NCBI GenBank assembly: GCA_013373545.1
Contig: JABXHQ010000126.1
Span: 25,772-89,771 of the forward strand
From: Gammaproteobacteria bacterium
GTDB taxonomy: Bacteria > Pseudomonadota > Gammaproteobacteria > Enterobacterales > Kangiellaceae
Direction: 5' to 3'
DNA: 64,000 nt
Part shown: in pieces, positions 28,629-37,335 of the stretch
Numbering within the stretch: the first letter of the stretch is position 1
Layout: every line of letters begins with the position of its first letter
Program-made: the position numbers and the translations under genes
The notes under the pieces: model-generated
The model's input: only the letters and a program-made list of their open reading frames with translations
What the model was told of the DNA's origin: nothing
Database searches by the model: none

Positions 28629-29963
28629 ATGAGTAAAGTATTTCTGACCGCTTTGGGTTGCCGATTGAATGAAGCGGAATTGCAGCGTTGGGCGCAAGAG
28701 TACCAAGCCATTGGCTACCAAGTAACTCAGCGTGCTGATGATGCCAGTGTAATGGTCGTCAATACCTGTGCGGTAACCGGCGAAGCTGCGCGTAAATCAC
28801 GGCAGGTTATTCGAAAGTTTCACCGTAAGAATCCTGCTGCAAAGATGGTAGTGACGGGATGCTATGCTTCGTTAGAAGAACAGCAAGCCAATGAAATTTT
28901 AGGTGTCGATTTAGTTGTCCCGAATGAGCAAAAAGATCAGTTGGTGGCGCAAACTCAGGCGGTGCTGGATATCCCTTCAATGCCTGCAATGGCAACTGAA
29001 CCCGGTGCCCCTGCCATTTTCGCGCGGAACAAAGAGCGCGCATTTATCAAGGTTCAAGATGGTTGTCGTTATCGCTGTACTTTTTGTATCGTGACAGTTG
29101 CGCGGGGCGAAGAAAAAAGTCGGACCGAACAGTCCATCATTGATGAGATCAATCAACACGTCGCTGAAGGAGTACAGGAAATTGTGATTGCTGGCGTGCA
29201 TGTGGGCGGTTACGGCAGTGATATTGACAGTGATCTCTACTCGTTGGTCAAAGCGATATTAGCGAAAACCGAAATCGCACGAATTCGTTTCGCGTCGGTT
29301 GAGCCTTGGGATCTTCCGGAAGGTTTTTTCGAACTATTTGCTAATCCACGCGTTTTACCGCACATGCACTTACCGTTGCAAAGTGGTGCGGACAGTGTGT
29401 TGCGTCGAATGGCGAGGCGTTGTAAAACGCAAGAGTTTGCGCAGTTAGTTAATACGGCGCGCACCCAAGTGCCGGGATTTAATGTTACAACCGATATCAT
29501 CGTCGGATTTCCTGGCGAAACTGAGCAGGAGTTTGCCGAAACTTTGGCTTATATTGAATCTGTTGGGTTTGGTCATATTCATATTTTTACTTACTCGCCA
29601 CGTTCCGGCACCAAAGCCGCTCGGTTACCTGGTCAACTCGACAACGCGACGAAAAAGCAGCGTAGCCAACGTTTACATCAGCTTGCGGCGCAATTAAAGC
29701 AACAAGCCATGCAAGCGCAGTTGAATCAGCAGGTGGCTGTTTTATGGGAAGGCAGCCCACAGGTTCTGGATAACGGGCTGGTTCGCTTTATCGGACATAC
29801 TCCGAATTATCATCGAGTCTATGTAGATGTTCCTGCGCAGTATGATTTATCTAACCAAGTACTCATGACGCAGCTGACGCGGGTTGATGGTGAAATGTTA
29901 GAGGGACAAGTTGAGAGTGCCGAGCTACCGAAAACCGGAGCGCCAATTTTACTGCAGTCGTGA
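28629..29963 (+). CDS. mtaB: tRNA t6A37 methylthiotransferase MtaB
   Basis: Radical SAM methylthiotransferase that converts t6A37 to ms2t6A37 in ANN-decoding tRNAs. The N-terminal UPF0004 domain has cysteines in TALGCRLNEAE, VVNTCAVTGEAARKSRQ and VVTGCYASLEE (second 4Fe-4S cluster). The radical SAM site is VQDGCRYRCTFCIV (CxxxCxxC). A C-terminal TRAM-like stretch follows (about 380-440). 444 residues. The GCRLNE and VTGEAARK spellings favour MtaB over MiaB and RimO. Last gene of the pyrC run, followed by a strong terminator. Confidence 0.9.
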   Translation: MSKVFLTALGCRLNEAELQRWAQEYQAIGYQVTQRADDASVMVVNTCAVTGEAARKSRQVIRKFHRKNPAAKMVVTGCYASLEEQQANEILGVDLVVPNEQKDQLVAQTQAVLDIPSMPAMATEPGAPAIFARNKERAFIKVQDGCRYRCTFCIVTVARGEEKSRTEQSIIDEINQHVAEGVQEIVIAGVHVGGYGSDIDSDLYSLVKAILAKTEIARIRFASVEPWDLPEGFFELFANPRVLPHMHLPLQSGADSVLRRMARRCKTQEFAQLVNTARTQVPGFNVTTDIIVGFPGETEQEFAETLAYIESVGFGHIHIFTYSPRSGTKAARLPGQLDNATKKQRSQRLHQLAAQLKQQAMQAQLNQQVAVLWEGSPQVLDNGLVRFIGHTPNYHRVYVDVPAQYDLSNQVLMTQLTRVDGEMLEGQVESAELPKTGAPILLQS

Positions 29964-29986
29964 GTAATCGTTCGGGTTAACAAAAA

Positions 29987-30011
29987 GGGAGCTAAGAGCT
30001 CCCTTTTTTTT
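29987..30011. terminator. Rho-independent terminator after mtaB
   Basis: GGGAGCT-aag-AGCTCCC stem (29987-30003) followed by eight T and preceded by five A, so it can act in both directions. It overlaps the stop codon of the convergent PhoD gene at 30010. Confidence 0.9.
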
Positions 30012-31815
30012 ACTGATTAATGAGGCTTCGGTTACCACTTCCTGGGAGTACGCGCATCGTTTTACTGCGGTCACTCATTACCTGGTAAGTTTCACTAAAG
30101 ATATCATCCACGAAACGCCAATTGGCAATGGCTTCATCATGACTAAATTGAACCAATAAGTAACCGCGATCATAAACATTACAAAATCCTAGATCGTCGA
30201 CTAAATCGGTGATACCCGCTTCGTATTGAATGGCTGTTTCGCGATCGGGAATTTGCAAATAGACTTCTAGGCCGGGTGAGCTGACCGAGGCGGTGGCAAA
30301 CTCGACGCCAACCTGTGCTCCGGTAAATGTTTTCAAGTCATTCGCCCAAGCATTGTGCGTGTCGCCCGCTAGCACAACAAGGTTTTTGTCGAAGGCCGCA
30401 GCGGTTCCCAACACAACTTCGCGCTCATACGCGTAGCCGTCCCAAGCATCTAAGTTATAGGGAATGCTGGGTAATTGAATTAGCGCAATATTTTCTGGCG
30501 TCAACAAAGCTTGATTCTGCTGTAGTAACTGTAAGTTTTCAGGCGTTAACAACGCCAACTCTTCCGGCGTTAAGGTTGGATCGTTATTTTGATAACGTTC
30601 ATAAATGGCGGCGATTTGGGCAACAGTAGCAATTAAAATAAATTGATCAATCGATAGCGCCTGTGTCGCAATAGCAGCGGGCAAAAACATGCGACCCATT
30701 AGTACTTGTTGTCCAAGCACTTGCCAACGCGCGGTACTGGTCGCAATTTTCGACTGTAACCAAGAAAGTTGTTGGCCACCCAACAGCGTACGACTGGTAT
30801 CGGCTAAAGCATTTTCAAAGGCAACCGCGTCAATGTTACCGGTGCCGTCGACAAAATCAGTGATGGCGATTGGCTCGTCGCGACCGATAATTCGGGTATC
30901 AAGCATGTGTAGATCAAGTAAGTCGCCATAGCTAAAGGTACGATAGATACCTAAGTCACCATTGGCAAAGTTGTCTCGAACCGGCATCCACTCAAAGTAG
31001 GCCATTAACGCTTCGACTTTTCTGGTTGCGAAATCACCTTCGCCGTCATTGTGATTTTCTGCGCCATCTTTGTAAGCGTCATTGGCCACTTCGTGATCGT
31101 CCCAAACCGCAATAAACGGATGCTGTCGATGACAATCTTGTAATTGTTGATCGCTGCGGTATTGCGCGTAACGTTTGCGATAGTCAGCAACAGTGAGTAA
31201 TTCGGTGTTGTTATCGGAGTTAAAGTCTCGGCCAATTTCTGCGGCGCGCTCAGTGGCATAACCGCCTGCACCATACTCGTAAATATAATCGCCTAAATGC
31301 AGTACGGCATCGATATTTGTTCGCGCTGCAATTTCGCCATAAATATGGAATAAGCCGGCGGGGAAGTTAGAGCAGGAGACAACCGCAAAGCGTGCGGATT
31401 CTACATGGCCAGTCGGTAATGTTTTCGTATAACCCCAAGGTGAACGCTTACCGTTGGCAACGAAGCTGTAGCGATAACGAGTTCCAGGTGTTAACCCGAC
31501 TAAATCAAGCTTAAGGGTGTGATCGGTGCTGCCGTTGACCTGAGTGAAGCCACTAATCACAAATTGATCGGTCTCATCGTTATAAACTTCCCAGCCGACG
31601 GTAACTTCTGAGTCATCAACAACGGTTACTCGGGTCCAAATAATAACGCTGCGGGCGGTTGGATCACCGCTGGCGACACCGTGAGCAAACTCAAGCTCTA
31701 CATGACGATCAGTATCATCTTCAATCACACACCCGGTTAGCCCACTGGCGACAATCGTAGTGCCCAGTCCCATTGAAGTACCACGAATAAAATCTCGGCG
31801 CGTTAGCTTTCCCAT
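30010..31815 (-). CDS. phoD: PhoD-type alkaline phosphatase/phosphodiesterase, Tat-exported
   Basis: 601 residues. Twin-arginine signal LTRRDFIRGTSMGLGTTIVASGLTGC, with a possible lipobox (LTGC), predicts folded export and perhaps lipid anchoring. The PhoD N-terminal domain ASGDPTARSVIIWTRVT is followed by the metallophosphatase core: FAVVSCSNF, AVLHLGDYIYEYG, AVWDDHEVANDAYKDG, VVLAGDTHNAWAND. These supply the Fe/Ca-binding residues of the family, which frees phosphate from mono- and diesters. An insertion around residue 410-450 holds near-repeats LTPEELALLTPENL and LLTPENIALI. Single gene; no PHO box located by eye. Confidence 0.9.
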   Translation of the reverse strand: MGKLTRRDFIRGTSMGLGTTIVASGLTGCVIEDDTDRHVELEFAHGVASGDPTARSVIIWTRVTVVDDSEVTVGWEVYNDETDQFVISGFTQVNGSTDHTLKLDLVGLTPGTRYRYSFVANGKRSPWGYTKTLPTGHVESARFAVVSCSNFPAGLFHIYGEIAARTNIDAVLHLGDYIYEYGAGGYATERAAEIGRDFNSDNNTELLTVADYRKRYAQYRSDQQLQDCHRQHPFIAVWDDHEVANDAYKDGAENHNDGEGDFATRKVEALMAYFEWMPVRDNFANGDLGIYRTFSYGDLLDLHMLDTRIIGRDEPIAITDFVDGTGNIDAVAFENALADTSRTLLGGQQLSWLQSKIATSTARWQVLGQQVLMGRMFLPAAIATQALSIDQFILIATVAQIAAIYERYQNNDPTLTPEELALLTPENLQLLQQNQALLTPENIALIQLPSIPYNLDAWDGYAYEREVVLGTAAAFDKNLVVLAGDTHNAWANDLKTFTGAQVGVEFATASVSSPGLEVYLQIPDRETAIQYEAGITDLVDDLGFCNVYDRGYLLVQFSHDEAIANWRFVDDIFSETYQVMSDRSKTMRVLPGSGNRSLINQ

Positions 31816-32042
31816 ACAACATCCTTAGCTTTTGTTATTGTGTAATTTTAGTCTGCCTATTATGACAATTTCGCGACACTAGCGAATATGACCGTAATAG
31901 TTACACGGAATAATCATGGGTGCAAAACTTTAGGTGTTGCAACGCAAGGTTAACAAAAGGCACTAATCGGTTGTCTAGTGATAGTTCCATTGCTGGGAGC
32001 CGCGCACGCTGCTCTCTACAAGTTTGGACTCTAGTAACTTGC

Positions 32043-32480
32043 ATGTTTCAATCGTTGGTAAAAAGTTGAGAAGAGCCATTGTGGCGAAAGTGCCCATTGG
32101 AGAGTTGAATCAGTTTTTCGCATAAGAATTACCCGGCAGCCAATTGACTGTTGAAGCGATGGGCGAGAAATCGGCACGGCTAAGAAAAAATATTGTTCAA
32201 CCACACTTAAGACTGGATAGCACCGTGTCAGATCCTGTGATGATGGCACTCGCGGATGCTGCCTTTTATACCGCTACTCTTGCTGAGCAGGGAATGTTGC
32301 TGCTGGCGGTGACTACCAATTTTAAGATTAATTTTTGCGCAAGCCACCGGCCGATTGTGATCGCTTTGCGCATTGTCAATTACTCAAACTCGAAAGATCC
32401 ATGGCTTTGGGAGAGGTCCGCTTGTATTTAGGATATGCTGAGCAGCCAGTGGCACACGCCACGGCTACTTATGCTCTTTA
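32043..32480 (+). pseudogene. PaaI-type acyl-CoA thioesterase pseudogene (two frameshifts and a stop)
   Basis: Only one fragment is in the ORF track (32144-32431). Reading across frames gives a continuous hotdog-fold thioesterase of about 146 codons: MFQSLVK / KLRRAIVAKVPIGELNQFFA / stop / ELPGSQLTVEAMGEKSARL, then DSTVSDPVMMALADAAFYTA, LLLAVTTNFKINF and, in another frame, LRKPPADCDRFAHCQLLKLE and MALGEVRLYLGYAEQPVAHA. Lesions: one base missing in the poly-A at 32060-32064, TAA at 32123-32125, and one base missing in the poly-T near 32332-32336. Family: PaaI-like acyl-CoA thioesterases, with ALAD as the characteristic core. Its 3' end overlaps the convergent gene 32465-32809 by 16 bp. Confidence 0.8.
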
Positions 32481-32809
32481 GCACATACATAGACAGTGGC
32501 CTCTTCTTTTTCATGGGTATCCGCTTTGGGTTGATACGGCACTTTGCTGCTCGGCGCGTTAACGGCCATGACTACAGCGGGGTGGTTATTTAAATAGTTA
32601 AAGGAAGTCACTAAAGTGGCTTCGCAATCCGCTTGTTTTGCTTGATATATACGCGACAAGCAACCATCAATGGTTTTGTCTTCCATTGACTCCTTCAAAC
32701 CACAGTCGCAGTTGTCGCACACTCCAGTCAGCGACAGGGCAAGGTTGGGTAGGTCTGAGTCGAGTTTCATTAACTTTTGGTAAAGTTCTTCTGGGGTGAT
32801 CGGGTTCAT
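32465..32809 (-). CDS. Small protein of unknown function, cysteine cluster
   Basis: The track starts at 32833, inside the upstream gene's end; ATG 32809 (MNPITPEELYQKLMKLD) has GGAG seven bases upstream and leaves 114 residues. Soluble and acidic, with a cysteine cluster GVCDNCDCGLKESMEDKTIDGCL that could bind metal or form disulfides; no signal peptide is visible, so cytoplasmic. Two more cysteines (ADCEAT, VYVCAKEH). I do not recognise the family. It begins 10 bp after the stop of the 32820-33299 gene, so the two form a small operon. Confidence 0.7.
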   Translation of the reverse strand: MNPITPEELYQKLMKLDSDLPNLALSLTGVCDNCDCGLKESMEDKTIDGCLSRIYQAKQADCEATLVTSFNYLNNHPAVVMAVNAPSSKVPYQPKADTHEKEEATVYVCAKEHK

Positions 32810-32819
32810 CATTAACTCC

Positions 32820-33299
32820 TTAGTCTTCTTCATTCAGCGGAAAATATTTATCGGCCAAACGAGCAAGATCGGTGGCTGCATCCCAACCATCATCTTGTTC
32901 GTCAACTAGCTGTCGAAATTGCTGTCGAAACTCTCTATCTTGAATCAGCTGCTCGATTCCTTGTCGTAACCTTGGGTCTAATTCAGCGGCTTTGGCTAAG
33001 CTACCAAAGCCGTGAGCCATGTGTTTAATCGCCACTAATAGTCGAGATTGACGGGCGAGAAGCGTATTTAAATCGCCTTGTAGGATGCCTTGTGGCAGCA
33101 TGAATTGTTGCGCAGAGTACTCGCCTTCGCCGCCGGGAAACTTGTACCAAACATCGGCACAGAACTCGATCGTCTTGCATTTTTGATAATGCGGTTGAAG
33201 CTCGTAGGTTAAAACCGGGTAGGGTTCACCGTGGTTACTTGCTTTGGATGAGGATAGATTGCGCCCCTCACGTTCGCTTTCTGTATTATGAGCCGACAT
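32820..33299 (-). CDS. Protein of unknown function, upstream partner of the cysteine-cluster gene
   Basis: The open frame reaches back to GTG 33485 (221 residues), but ATG 33299 (MSAHNTESEREG) has AAGGTG just upstream and gives 159 residues. The N-terminal 25 residues are charged and disordered; then YPVLTYELQPHYQKCKTIEFCADVWYKFPG, with two cysteines, and a helical, acidic C-terminal half (LARQSRLLVAIKHMAHGFGSLAKAAELDPRLRQ). Soluble. No family recognised. The upstream 186 bp in the same frame also stays open (VEHIKKFNPTSASVPF), so a longer product cannot be excluded. Confidence 0.65.
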   Translation of the reverse strand: MSAHNTESEREGRNLSSSKASNHGEPYPVLTYELQPHYQKCKTIEFCADVWYKFPGGEGEYSAQQFMLPQGILQGDLNTLLARQSRLLVAIKHMAHGFGSLAKAAELDPRLRQGIEQLIQDREFRQQFRQLVDEQDDGWDAATDLARLADKYFPLNEED

Positions 33300-33568
33300 A
33301 GTCACACCTTTAATCACTGTAATTAAATGGTTTATCACGGTAGATGCTTGCTTTAACAATTGGGCGCTAGCATCGCGTGACCCTAGACAAATGTCGTCAA
33401 GGGAGAGTAGAAACGGCACACTGGCAGAGGTGGGGTTAAATTTTTTTATATGCTCGACATTGGCGCTTTCGCTTAACTCAACCACCTATTGCAGGAAGGT
33501 ATTACCTGAAGACAGTTCATAAGTACTTTGGCCTCAGCTAACCAGTGGCCAAAGTAGCGCGGGTAAGC

Positions 33569-34111
33569 TTAGGGCTGCTGGGTATTCGGATAGGGATATT
33601 CGAGCACAATATACAGTTTGTCTAACGATTGCCGTGGAACGCTCAACTCGAAATGTTGCTGGTCTTGGGTGAACTGATAAAAAGCGGTTGGTGTTAGACC
33701 ATCTGCACTACTGAAGTCTACTGCCTCAACTTCAACATTGCCGGCGGTAAAGCCGGTAACCTGGCTAACGATTTTAACCAGTGACTGCTCTTCGAATAAA
33801 AATTTAGAGTCGCTCAGCGGTTTCACATCGAGTATGCAGCTATCGTTGCCATTGGGCGAGATTGAAACATTGAGGTCGTTCAGTATTGTTTCATACAAAA
33901 CATCTGGATGAAAACTTTGATTGAGTGTCCATTTACTTAGATCGAGAGAAGCTGTGACCTCTTCGGGACTGGCGTGAGCTAAACAGTAGTGCTTAAAAAG
34001 TTCTGCAAATCGTTTGGCGTTTTCATCTTTATCGAGACTCAGTGCGTCAGTGCAGGCAAATGGAGAAAGACTTAAAAATATGGTTAAGCTGACTAAGATT
34101 AATCGTTTCAT
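33569..34111 (-). CDS. Secreted or lipid-anchored protein of unknown function
   Basis: 180 residues with a hydrophobic N-terminus MKRLILVSLTIFLSLSPFACTDA; SPFAC is a poor lipobox, so simple secretion and lipoprotein are both possible. The mature part has cysteines in KHYCLAH and DSCILDV and is beta-rich toward the end (FYQFTQDQQHFELSVPRQSL). No recognised domain. Upstream is a 331-bp gene-free region; downstream is the two-gene unit of unknowns on the same strand. Confidence 0.65.
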   Translation of the reverse strand: MKRLILVSLTIFLSLSPFACTDALSLDKDENAKRFAELFKHYCLAHASPEEVTASLDLSKWTLNQSFHPDVLYETILNDLNVSISPNGNDSCILDVKPLSDSKFLFEEQSLVKIVSQVTGFTAGNVEVEAVDFSSADGLTPTAFYQFTQDQQHFELSVPRQSLDKLYIVLEYPYPNTQQP

Positions 34112-34442
34112 ATTGTATTACCTGTTTATTAAGCCGGTTTTGTTGTTGACGGCAAACTCAGTAGAAAGTGAGTTTATAATAAAGCTCTGAGCTTTTGTGT
34201 CCAGTGATTAGAGCATATTCATTTCTTAATCCGGACTAATTTATCAAAAGCCTCTTTTGTTCAACGCTAGGGCTTATAGATAAGGGTTCTCGACGTCACG
34301 ATGAAGACCCATTATTATGGTTTTCTTTATTGCAGAGTTAAGCCTTGAAAATGATAATCTAGGCTCTGGACTTAAGTATATAATTTATAAGGCTACACCT
34401 GTTGGTATCGAGCCTTTATCGATAAGGTAATGGAAGCATCGA
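34112..34442. other. Gene-free divergent intergenic region
   Basis: 331 bp, AT-rich. It has TATAAT at 34175-34180 and at 34379-34384, but TTGACG (34146) and TTGAAA (34345) are 23 and 28 bp away, too far for a normal promoter. I see no RNA gene, repeat or coding sequence. Confidence 0.4.
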
Positions 34443-35756
34443 ATGAAACAGTGCTCACAGTGTGGTCATAGTTCAAAAATTTTTAAGATGATGGTGGCGC
34501 ATCTGTCGAATAATGAGAGCTCCAAGGCCACCGCTATTTTATGCCCCGGCTGTTATGAGAAAAAGGAGTTGTGCAAAAGCCGCAGTGATTTGATTTGGTT
34601 AGTTGGCTTCGCGCTGCTCGGCATGTCTCTAATAAATTTATTTCCTCATATGGCGTCCGGTTGGGTTATCGGCAATATTGTATTACTTTATTTCATTTCA
34701 GCGTTGTCATTGGTGTTGCATGAGTTTGCTCACTACGCGATGACGTTGATCCTGAAAGGCACTGTGGCAAAAGTACAGTTAGGTATTGGACCTTTGATTA
34801 CCAAAATAAATCTGTTTAATACAACTTGGGAGTTTCGCTTTTTTTGGGTGTTAGGCTTAACCTTTGTGGGTTTTAAGAAGCCACACTATCGTCATTTCAA
34901 AATACTTCTGATTTTTATCGCGGGGCCACTGGTGAATTTATTGCTGGCGCTAGTCAGTTTAGGCGCGCTCCTTTACGGCTATGCCGATGTGAATGTGACT
35001 GAAACCTTTTGCTTTTGGTTAATGTTGTTTATCACTAATTCCTTGATGTTTCTTGCTGCTATGAACCCGAGGGCTTCTTCGGATCCTCAAGCTTATCCTT
35101 CCGATGGACGTAATATCTGGCTGCATTTATCTGGGCAGGAAGTGTTTGGCGCTGAGGAGTATCAAATAGGTTACTATCAGCAGGCGATCTTTCTGTTGAT
35201 GGAAGAAAGTCGATATCAAGAATGTTTAGAGCTTTGCCAAGAGGCGTGTGAACAGCATCCTGAGGTGACGCAATTTAAAGCGTTTGAGTCAACCGTGTTA
35301 CCTGAAGTTGGTTTTTATCAAGAAGCGGTCTCGCTTGCGCAGCAGGAGCTAGCAAAAGACTTTGATGAAGAAAATTTTCAAAGTCTCTACGAGCGCTCTC
35401 TATTTTATGCTGCACTGGGTTCAGGCCTTTTAGGGGAAGTAACCGAGAAAAACCTTGTGCGAGCAGAAGAGGCGGTCGATGAGTCGTTGTCACTGCTGCA
35501 TTGGAACCCTAGTGTCATAGTGTTAAAAGCGGATATCGCGCGCAGACAACATCAGTACAGCCGAGCATTATCTTTGGCTAAAGAAGCCAATGATTTTTTA
35601 CTTTATCCTGTGGTTCAAGCGGCGCTCTATGCTTTATTGGCTCTTTGCTATTTAGCAATGGATGATTTGCCGAAAGCACAAAAGTATCGCAAGCGATGCT
35701 TGATATTAAACCAAGCTGATCGTTTAATCGAGGAAATGGAGCTGGCGTTTAAGTGA
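34443..35756 (+). CDS. Membrane protein with zinc ribbon, M50-like HExxH core and TPR-like tail
   Basis: 437 residues in three parts. Residues 1-45: zinc-ribbon-like CSQCGHSSK and LCPGCYEKKELC. Residues 50-205: four to five membrane segments; the second contains SLVLHEFAHYAMTLILKG, an HExxH inside the membrane as in M50/site-2 proteases, with a following IFIAGPLVNLLLALVSLG segment like the GP..N element of that family, and PSDGRNIWLHL near residue 220 in place of the usual NPxPxxDG motif. Residues 235-437: helical repeats of TPR type (YQECLELCQEACEQHPEVTQF, YSRALSLAKEAND). Substrate unknown; proteolytic activity is inferred. Preceded by GGAAG. Confidence 0.75.
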   Translation: MKQCSQCGHSSKIFKMMVAHLSNNESSKATAILCPGCYEKKELCKSRSDLIWLVGFALLGMSLINLFPHMASGWVIGNIVLLYFISALSLVLHEFAHYAMTLILKGTVAKVQLGIGPLITKINLFNTTWEFRFFWVLGLTFVGFKKPHYRHFKILLIFIAGPLVNLLLALVSLGALLYGYADVNVTETFCFWLMLFITNSLMFLAAMNPRASSDPQAYPSDGRNIWLHLSGQEVFGAEEYQIGYYQQAIFLLMEESRYQECLELCQEACEQHPEVTQFKAFESTVLPEVGFYQEAVSLAQQELAKDFDEENFQSLYERSLFYAALGSGLLGEVTEKNLVRAEEAVDESLSLLHWNPSVIVLKADIARRQHQYSRALSLAKEANDFLLYPVVQAALYALLALCYLAMDDLPKAQKYRKRCLILNQADRLIEEMELAFK

Positions 35757-35994
35757 TTCGATGAAAAGTTAGCGAGATCACTAAAGAGCGCTGTTTAGAG
35801 GTGAGTGGCAAAACGATAAAGCACACCGAAGTGTTTAGGGTAAATCAAGTTACCATAAAAACCTGTATGCCTTTTTCGAGTGGTTTTTTGAAAAGGAAGC
35901 AGAATAAAAGGTAGTGCTGAAAAGTGGTGTTTAACTTTACTCTACCGAGCCTGTGCTTGAAGTCTCGAAAGAGACTTCTGCAAACAATAATAGT

Positions 35995-37287
35995 TTAATT
36001 AGCTATCGATGATTCGCTAGGTTTCCATTCACGCCACATTTTGACGCTCTTGATCAGGTTACCTTTAATTTGCATTACTTCAATTGGATAGCCTTCAAGC
36101 TTTAATCCGGTGCCCGGTTGAGGAATCGTTTCAAGGTATTCGACTATTAATCCACTTAGAGTTTTAGGGCCATCGGTAGGTAGGTCAATGCGTAGCGCAC
36201 GGTTGAGATCTCGAATCGTTACTGTGCCGTCCAAAAGGAAGCTGCCGTCTTCTTGCGGATGAATATCTTTTGAAGTGGTGGCGGCAAAGTCAGTGGTAAA
36301 CTCACCGACAATTTCTTCCAAAATATCTTCAATGGTCACCAGTCCTTGAATGTCCCCGTATTCATCAACTACCATACCGACGCGTTGCTTTTTTCGTTGA
36401 AACTTGAGTAGTTGAGTGTTGAGCGGTGTACCTTCGGGAACGAAGTAAACCGGTGTCATATATTCGCGGATGGTTTCTTTGCTGATATCAGCGACATCAC
36501 GACTCATCAAGTTGGCAATATGGCGAGCGTGTAACATGCCCTTTACTTGATCGATGCTGTCTTGGTAAACCGGCAGTCGAGTATGTTGAGTATTGCGTAA
36601 TTGACTGAGTATGTCATCGAGTTGCTCGTCGAGATCAATACCAATGATTTCATTTTTGGGTACCATAATGTCTTCAACGGTTGCATGCTCTAAGTCGAGA
36701 ATACTCAGCAACATTTTTTGGTGACGCTTGGGTATCATTCCCCCGGCTTCATTAACCACGGTACGTAGCTCTTCTGAACTAAGATGATCATCTTGTGAGT
36801 CGGCTACACGCACGCCGAATAGACGTAACATTCCATTCGATAAGGTATTCACTAAAACGACTACCGGTGATAACAACTTTAACAGCGGCGTTAAAATGTA
36901 AGAAGCCGGAAACGCAATACGTTCCGGATGAAAAGCGGCCAGCGTTTTAGGCGTCACTTCGGCAAACAACAAAAACATAATGGTCAGAGGAATCGGCAGT
37001 ACCGCCACGCCATATTCGCCCCACAGCCGTAAGGCAATCTCACCGGCCACGAGAGTCGCTAAAATATTCACTAAATTATTGCCGATTAGAATGACGCCAA
37101 TTAAGCGGTCGGGTCGCTTTAGCAGTTTGCTGACCAGTTTTGCGGCACGATGGTTATGCTTAACCATGTGCTTGAGCCGATACCGATTGATCGACATCAT
37201 GCCGGTTTCAGAACTGGAGAAAAAGGCGGAGAGTAGCAACAGACCAAATAAGGTAAGGGTTAAACTACTGGTAGAAATAGCGTCCAA
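35995..37287 (-). CDS. corB: CorB/HlyC family membrane protein (DUF21-CBS-CorC_HlyC)
   Basis: 430 residues. Start is TTG 37287, which reproduces the family N-terminus: DAISTSSLTLTLFGLLLLSAFFSSSETGMMSINRYRLKHM. DUF21 membrane domain (1-190, three to four segments), then paired CBS modules (VEDIMVPKNEIIGIDLDEQ; IREYMTPVYFVPEGTPL) and a C-terminal CorC_HlyC domain (KDIHPQEDGSFLLDGTVTIRDLNRAL). The family is linked to magnesium/cobalt efflux. It lies behind ypjD on the same strand, the gene order seen in E. coli (ffh / ypjD-corB). Confidence 0.93.
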   Translation of the reverse strand: MDAISTSSLTLTLFGLLLLSAFFSSSETGMMSINRYRLKHMVKHNHRAAKLVSKLLKRPDRLIGVILIGNNLVNILATLVAGEIALRLWGEYGVAVLPIPLTIMFLLFAEVTPKTLAAFHPERIAFPASYILTPLLKLLSPVVVLVNTLSNGMLRLFGVRVADSQDDHLSSEELRTVVNEAGGMIPKRHQKMLLSILDLEHATVEDIMVPKNEIIGIDLDEQLDDILSQLRNTQHTRLPVYQDSIDQVKGMLHARHIANLMSRDVADISKETIREYMTPVYFVPEGTPLNTQLLKFQRKKQRVGMVVDEYGDIQGLVTIEDILEEIVGEFTTDFAATTSKDIHPQEDGSFLLDGTVTIRDLNRALRIDLPTDGPKTLSGLIVEYLETIPQPGTGLKLEGYPIEVMQIKGNLIKSVKMWREWKPSESSIAN

Positions 37288-37335
37288 CGATTATAAGTCT
37301 CTTGCGATTAACAAATGGCTAAAACTAAAGGCGCA

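Noticed and set aside
34146-34180. TTGACG and TATAAT as a promoter
   Set aside because: 23-bp spacer is outside the functional range.
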